Shown here: positions 62,006-64,000 of the stretch, in pieces
Layout of the letters: the number at the start of each line of letters is the position of its first letter
Position numbering within the stretch: position 1 is the stretch's first letter
Assembly (NCBI RefSeq): GCF_030316605.1
Contig: NZ_CP127039.1
Location: forward strand, 1 to 64,000
Length of the DNA stretch: 64,000 bases
Direction: 5' to 3'
Source of the DNA: Spiroplasma ixodetis Y32
GTDB lineage: Bacteria; Bacillota_I; Bacilli_A; Mycoplasmatales; VBWQ01
The notes under the pieces: generated by a model
What the model was told of the DNA's origin: nothing
Databases searched by the model: none
What the model saw: the letters and a program-made list of their open reading frames with translations, nothing else
Made by a program: the position numbers and the translations under genes

Positions 62006-62946
62006 GGCTTTTCTCCCTTTATGTACTATTTTTAAATTTTATCACATAAATGCTGAGAAAAGCCTATCTACGGACTTCTCCCCACATTTTTAAATGAAAC
62101 ATAGCATTACAGTTTCAAAAGTAGGTATCTTGTTGAATTTATATGCAGCTTCTTTGGCATATAAATGAACATGATGTTTTGCAACTTTGATATGTGTTTT
62201 AAATGTTCTTCGTATATGTTTTCATACTGATTCAATTTGATTGGTATTTACGCCAATTTTTGAAACATAACCATCTTGATGGTTAACTGTTTTGTGATTA
62301 GGGAAAAGTGATTTGAAATCACGATATCCTTTTCAAGAATCAGTATGTACATCACACTTTGAAGAAATATGGTTTCTTGCAAACTGCAAAAGATTTTTAC
62401 TTTTTGCGTTTTTGATTACTTTCACAATTAAATTATTGGTTGTTTTTTCATAAATCCCAACAATTAATGTTTTATTTATCAAAGATCTTCCTTGTTTTTT
62501 AAAACCCATATGTGAAAGATACATTTCATCCATTTGCACTATGCCCTCAACAATAAATTGATGTTCTTGTTTGGCAATACGATTTCTGATTTCATGACCC
62601 ATTCTTCAAGCAGTTTTCAAAGTCACACCCAATTCTTTTGCAACATTAGTTGATGTAATTCCATGTTTGGTGTTTATTCATCTAAAGATGAGATAAAATC
62701 AAAATCTCAAAGGTGTTTGTGACTTGTAAAAAATGGTGCCATGAAGAATACTAAATGTTTGATGACATTTCAAACATCTTATTCTTCTTAAATTAGAAGT
62801 ATTCAAACTTGTTCAAGAACACATGATACATTTGTTTTTCTTCAAACTTGCTATATATTTTAAACAATCCTGTTCTGTTTGAAAAGCATTGTTGAACTCA
62901 TTCAATTTCATTGTTTCCTCCACAAGTACATGTGGGGAGAAGTCCG
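62006..62946 (-). mobile_element. IS-C copy 5
   Basis: 941 bp with exact 8-bp target duplication AAAAAATA (61998-62005 and 62947-62954). It lies in the divergent promoter region between the UPF0236 fragment and the HU-like gene. Confidence 0.93.
62090..62911 (-). CDS. IS-C transposase (IS1595 family), copy 5
   Basis: 273 residues, intact, differing from copy 2 at few positions (for example Asn for Asp or a neighbouring change in STDVAKELG). Confidence 0.9.
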
Positions 62947-63131
62947 AAAAAATATTTTAAAAAATGCTTTCATATTTAAAATATAATAAACGATTTCAAT
63001 ATAATTAATAGTATAGGTATCATAAAATAAACACCTTTAATTTAGGCGTTATTTTGCATTTAAAAGCATACTTGTAAAAATAATGAAAAATAGTACAATT
63101 TATAAGTAAAATCAAGGAAAAAGGAGAATTT

Positions 63132-63470
63132 ATGGAGAAAAAGGAGTTAATGAAATTAGTATCTGAAAAAACGAATTTTTATTTAGAACACGTAGAATTA
63201 GTTTTTGATGCTATCTTTGAAGAAATTAAATATCAAAATAAACAAGAAAAATCAGTAAATATAAAAGAAATTGCAAATTTTAAAATCGTTAAGGTTCAAC
63301 CAAAAAATAGAAGAAATAAAAAAAATAATAAAATAATAAAAGTAAAACCTTATAATATTATTAGGTTTGAACCAACAGAAACTTATTTAAAAGAAATCAA
63401 AAAATATTGAAATGAAAAAGAAATGGAAGTGTCAAAATATGAAAACATGAATAAAAACAAATTTAAGTAA
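63132..63470 (+). CDS. HU/IHF-like DNA-binding protein
   Basis: 112 residues. MEKKELMKLVSEKTNFYLEHVELVFDAIFEEIKYQNKQEKSVNIKEIANFKIVKVQPKNRRNKKNNKIIKV fits the HU fold: dimerisation helices, the GFG-like turn replaced by IANFKI, and a basic arm. A 20-residue C-terminal extension includes a TGA Trp. It overlaps the next gene by 32 nt. It belongs to the mobile module, not to a housekeeping locus, like phage-encoded HU proteins. Confidence 0.8.
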
Positions 63471-63733
63471 AATAACATTAGCGTTAGCACTAACTGGTGC
63501 AGTAAGTGGAGTAACTGGTTTAATAATTGGTTCAATAGCACATAATCAAACTAATGGTTATCAATCATTTTTTGATTGGGATTATAAAGTCTACTGGGGG
63601 GGCTAGAACAACCATATGAGAAAGAAAAACAAATGATGTTCATAAAATCTCATTATATTTTAGTATAGCAAAGTTACAACAAGACGATATAAAATGAAAT
63701 GGTATTTATCCTGATGGATATTTTGATAAGTAA
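63439..63733 (+). pseudogene. Short membrane protein with G7 tract, out of frame
   Basis: MKTWIKTNLSKITLALALTGAVSGVTGLIIGSIAHN has one membrane segment, then HNQTNGYQSFFDWDYKVYWGG and TAG right after seven G (63596-63602). With six G the frame continues ARTTIWERKTNDVHKISLYFSIAKLQQDDIKWNGIYPDGYFDK to 63733. It is the paralogue of the gene at 38.6-38.9 kb, whose G run is also one base too long. Confidence 0.65.
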
Positions 63734-63756
63734 AATAAATTTAAGGATTTTAAACT

Positions 63757-63945
63757 ATGATTGATGAAAAATTTTTAATTAAAAAGTTAGTAGAAAAAAT
63801 TAAAAACAATAGTAAATTTTTTAAACTTTTAGAAACGCAACTTGAAAAAGAAGAATGTAAAAAAATCCTGATGAAAACTTTATTTTTAATACAATGCAAA
63901 TGATGGCATGTGCTGATATCGTGATTTCTGTCTATAAAGATGTAA
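63757..63945 (+). pseudogene. Hypothetical gene, frameshifted and cut by IS-C
   Basis: MIDEKFLIKKLVEKIKNNSKFFKLLETQLEKEECKK, then an A7 run at about 63860. One more A would continue NPDENFIFNTMQMMACADIVISVYKDV until IS-C begins at 63946. Third gene of the HU module; family unknown. Confidence 0.5.
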
Positions 63946-64000
63946 CGGACTTCTCCCCACATGTACTTGTGGAGGAAACAATGAAATTGAATGAGTTCAA
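63946..64000 (+). mobile_element. IS-C copy 6, runs off the window
   Basis: CGGACTTCTCCCCACATGTACTT and the first codons of the transposase (ATG at 63981, MKLNEF). + orientation, like the copy at 54.9 kb. The rest is outside the window. Confidence 0.9.

Overview
This window is a Mollicute chromosome, most probably a Spiroplasma. It is very AT-rich. TGA is read as tryptophan throughout: conserved Trp positions in DnaA, TadA, FtsH, CysRS, Ung and others are TGA, so a standard-code translation chops most genes. The gene order dnaA, dnaN, GDSL lipoprotein, gyrB, gyrA, serS, SRP RNA, tadA, dnaX, ybaB, tmk, holB, trmN6, tilS, ftsH, hpt starts at the origin of replication. The species is not resolved. 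The density of insertion sequences and pseudogenes suggests a host-restricted lineage with heavy IS expansion.

Layout. 1-27.2 kb is the housekeeping arm on the + strand: replication initiation, gyrase, clamp loader, thymidylate kinase, tRNA modification, FtsH, an ABC exporter and LysRS. A consensus parS site sits in a 34-bp perfect palindrome between serS and the SRP RNA. 27.4-46.2 kb is accessory. A broken coiled-coil gene runs into an IS3-like element (IS-A). That element is split by about 13 kb carrying tailed-phage genes (terminase large subunit, portal, a large structural protein), small hypothetical genes and a UPF0236/ISLre2-type transposase. The insert has imperfect terminal inverted repeats and a near-perfect 10-bp target duplication. 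It is riddled with later IS insertions. 46.2-53.8 kb holds a lipoprotein with three 79-residue tandem repeats, a second lipoprotein, rlmH, ung, and folC between two membrane genes that look like ECF S components. 53.9-58.0 kb is an IS pile with a 2.7-kb inverted repeat. 58.1-60.2 kb is cysS and rlmB. 60.3-64.0 kb is a second, inverted copy of the UPF0236-linked module.

Four IS types recur. IS-A is IS3/IS150-like with orfA and orfB. IS-B is a single-ORF rve transposase of 352 aa. IS-C is IS1595-like, 273 aa, 941 bp, with 8-bp target duplications. IS-D is a one-ORF IS3-like transposase of 429 aa. Most IS-A and IS-B copies are broken; most IS-C copies are intact and look recent.

The best candidates for something new are: the phage-gene element apparently tied to a UPF0236 DDE transposase, with a second copy of the transposase end at 61.5-64 kb; and a pair of short membrane-protein genes each carrying a G7/G8 tract that is one base out of frame, which suggests slippage-controlled expression in a genome where G runs are rare. 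Many pseudogenes break at A, T or G homopolymers, so assembly errors must be excluded before every frameshift is believed.
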